Shown here in pieces: positions 63,367-64,000 of a DNA stretch of 64,000 bases (positions are counted from its first letter, which is position 1; the number at the start of each line of letters is the position of its first letter). The notes under the pieces are model-generated. The model saw only the letters and a program-made list of their open reading frames with translations. It was not told the DNA's origin and made no database searches. The DNA lies in the NCBI RefSeq assembly GCF_016862095.1, contig NZ_BOMH01000073.1, forward strand, positions 1 to 64,000, read 5' to 3'. The translations under genes and the position numbers were made by a program. This stretch comes from Actinoplanes cyaneus (GTDB lineage: Bacteria; Actinomycetota; Actinomycetes; Mycobacteriales; Micromonosporaceae).

Positions 63367-64000
63367 TCAGGAGCCGGCCACGGTCGTGGGCGCTGTCCAG
63401 CCGGTGGCTCGGATCCACTCGACCAGGTCCAGGGTGGCCGGCTCGATCGAGCGCACCACCGTGAGGTCCGAAGGATGTTCCGCCGCCTCCGCGAACTGGC
63501 GGAACATCATCCTGTCGAGCTCGTTGGGAAGAACGCTCAGCGGCAGGGCCTCGTACCGTGCCGGGAGTCCGGCGTGCGCGCCGAACGCCGCGGCGATCTG
63601 GGGGCCTGTCAGCTCGTCGGCGACGAGCTCGACGGCTCCGCCGGGCGCCTCGGCGGTGTCGAGCAGGAGCGCGGCGGCGACCCGGCCGATGTCCCTGACC
63701 GAGATCATCTTCAGGGCGGCGTCCTCCGGCATCGGCAGCCTCAGCACGATTTCTCCGTGCTCCACGCTCGGTGCCATCACCTCCATGAAGGGGGCCGGGC
63801 GAACCATCGTGGCCCGCAGGCCGGACTTCCTGAGGTGCTCCTCGATCCAGTGTTTGGAGTCGTGGTGCGGCACGCCCCTCTCCCGGTCCGCTCCGATGAC
63901 CGAGTGGAACACGACGTGCGGGACGCGTGCCGCGACCGCCGCGTCGACGAGCGCGGTGCCGATGCGGATCTCCGCCTCGACCTCGTCGAGGCTGTTCGCC
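63367..64000 (-). CDS. NmrA-family NAD(P)-binding protein, partial at window edge
   Basis: At least 211 codons continue in frame to the edge (LDEVEAEIRIGTALVDAAVA, RVPHVVFHSVIGADRERGVP). Extended-SDR/NmrA features: HHDSKHWIEEHLRKSGLRAT, MVRPAPFMEVMAPSVEHGE, ISVRDIGRVAAALLLDTAEA. The N-terminal GxxGxxG lies beyond 64000. Likely a redox-sensing or NADPH-quinone-type protein. Confidence 0.8.
   Translation of the reverse strand, partial: ANSLDEVEAEIRIGTALVDAAVAARVPHVVFHSVIGADRERGVPHHDSKHWIEEHLRKSGLRATMVRPAPFMEVMAPSVEHGEIVLRLPMPEDAALKMISVRDIGRVAAALLLDTAEAPGGAVELVADELTGPQIAAAFGAHAGLPARYEALPLSVLPNELDRMMFRQFAEAAEHPSDLTVVRSIEPATLDLVEWIRATGWTAPTTVAGS

Noticed and set aside
1..64000. tRNA, rRNA, prophage or biosynthetic megasynthase genes
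   Set aside because: Looked for cloverleaf-like blocks, phage structural proteins and PKS/NRPS motifs; none seen by eye. A tRNAscan or antiSMASH run would be decisive.

Overview
The window is very GC-rich actinobacterial DNA. Its gene content (many GAF-ANTAR proteins, RsbU/RsbV/RsbW-type partner-switching parts, a PRC/DUF2382 stress protein, STAND and LAL giant regulators, secreted mannanases) suggests a filamentous Micromonosporaceae member such as Actinoplanes. That placement is inference from gene content, not a database match. No rRNA, tRNA, CRISPR array or replication origin was seen.

Layout. 0.2-4 kb: a STAS gene fragment, two overlapping GAF-ANTAR genes (one also carrying an RsbW-like ATPase) and an ATPase/receiver protein. 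4-8.3 kb: an aldo/keto reductase and a zinc alcohol dehydrogenase facing an XRE/MmyB-type regulator with a clear candidate operator, then a secreted CAP-domain gene. 8.3-10 kb: VOC protein and SDR. 10.1-19 kb: two tandem copies of a regulator pair (HTH-NB-ARC followed by a LuxR-family LAL ATPase). The second copy looks intact; the first has lost its TPR domain and its LAL Walker-A lysine. 19-25.3 kb: alpha/beta hydrolase, then fumC, a ThrE-type exporter, a DUF1275 protein and an MFS exporter packed as one operon. 25.3-27.4 kb: a decayed IS701-type element and an intact IS3-family element. 27.5-39 kb: signalling genes (GAF-ANTAR, GGDEF/EAL, receiver-PP2C, sigma factor, STAS, ATPase) with a MarR/cation-exchanger pair; many are frameshifted or truncated. 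39.4-42.6 kb: a DUF2690-like secreted protein, then a tiny repeat peptide next to an MFS exporter and a TPR protein. 43.4-47.8 kb: a decayed histidine kinase, an SDR and a GAF-PP2C phosphatase. 47.9-53.5 kb: a divergent galactomannan-degradation locus (GH5_8-like mannanase and GH27 alpha-galactosidase facing a GH5_7-like mannanase). 53.6-54.2 kb: a second copy of the CAP gene. 54.8-64 kb: a MarR repressor facing a quinone oxidoreductase with three candidate operators, a broken two-component remnant, a YjdF-like membrane protein, a sialidase-fold secreted protein and truncated or edge-cut oxidoreductases.

Two features cut across the window. First, a 663-bp direct repeat containing the CAP gene occurs at 7576 and 53583 and brackets 46 kb. 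Second, many otherwise well-conserved genes carry single-base frameshifts, and several sit at abrupt deletion-like junctions (28.47, 37.2, 57.4 and 62.98 kb). Either this segment is decaying or the sequence contains uncorrected indels; the sequence alone cannot decide.
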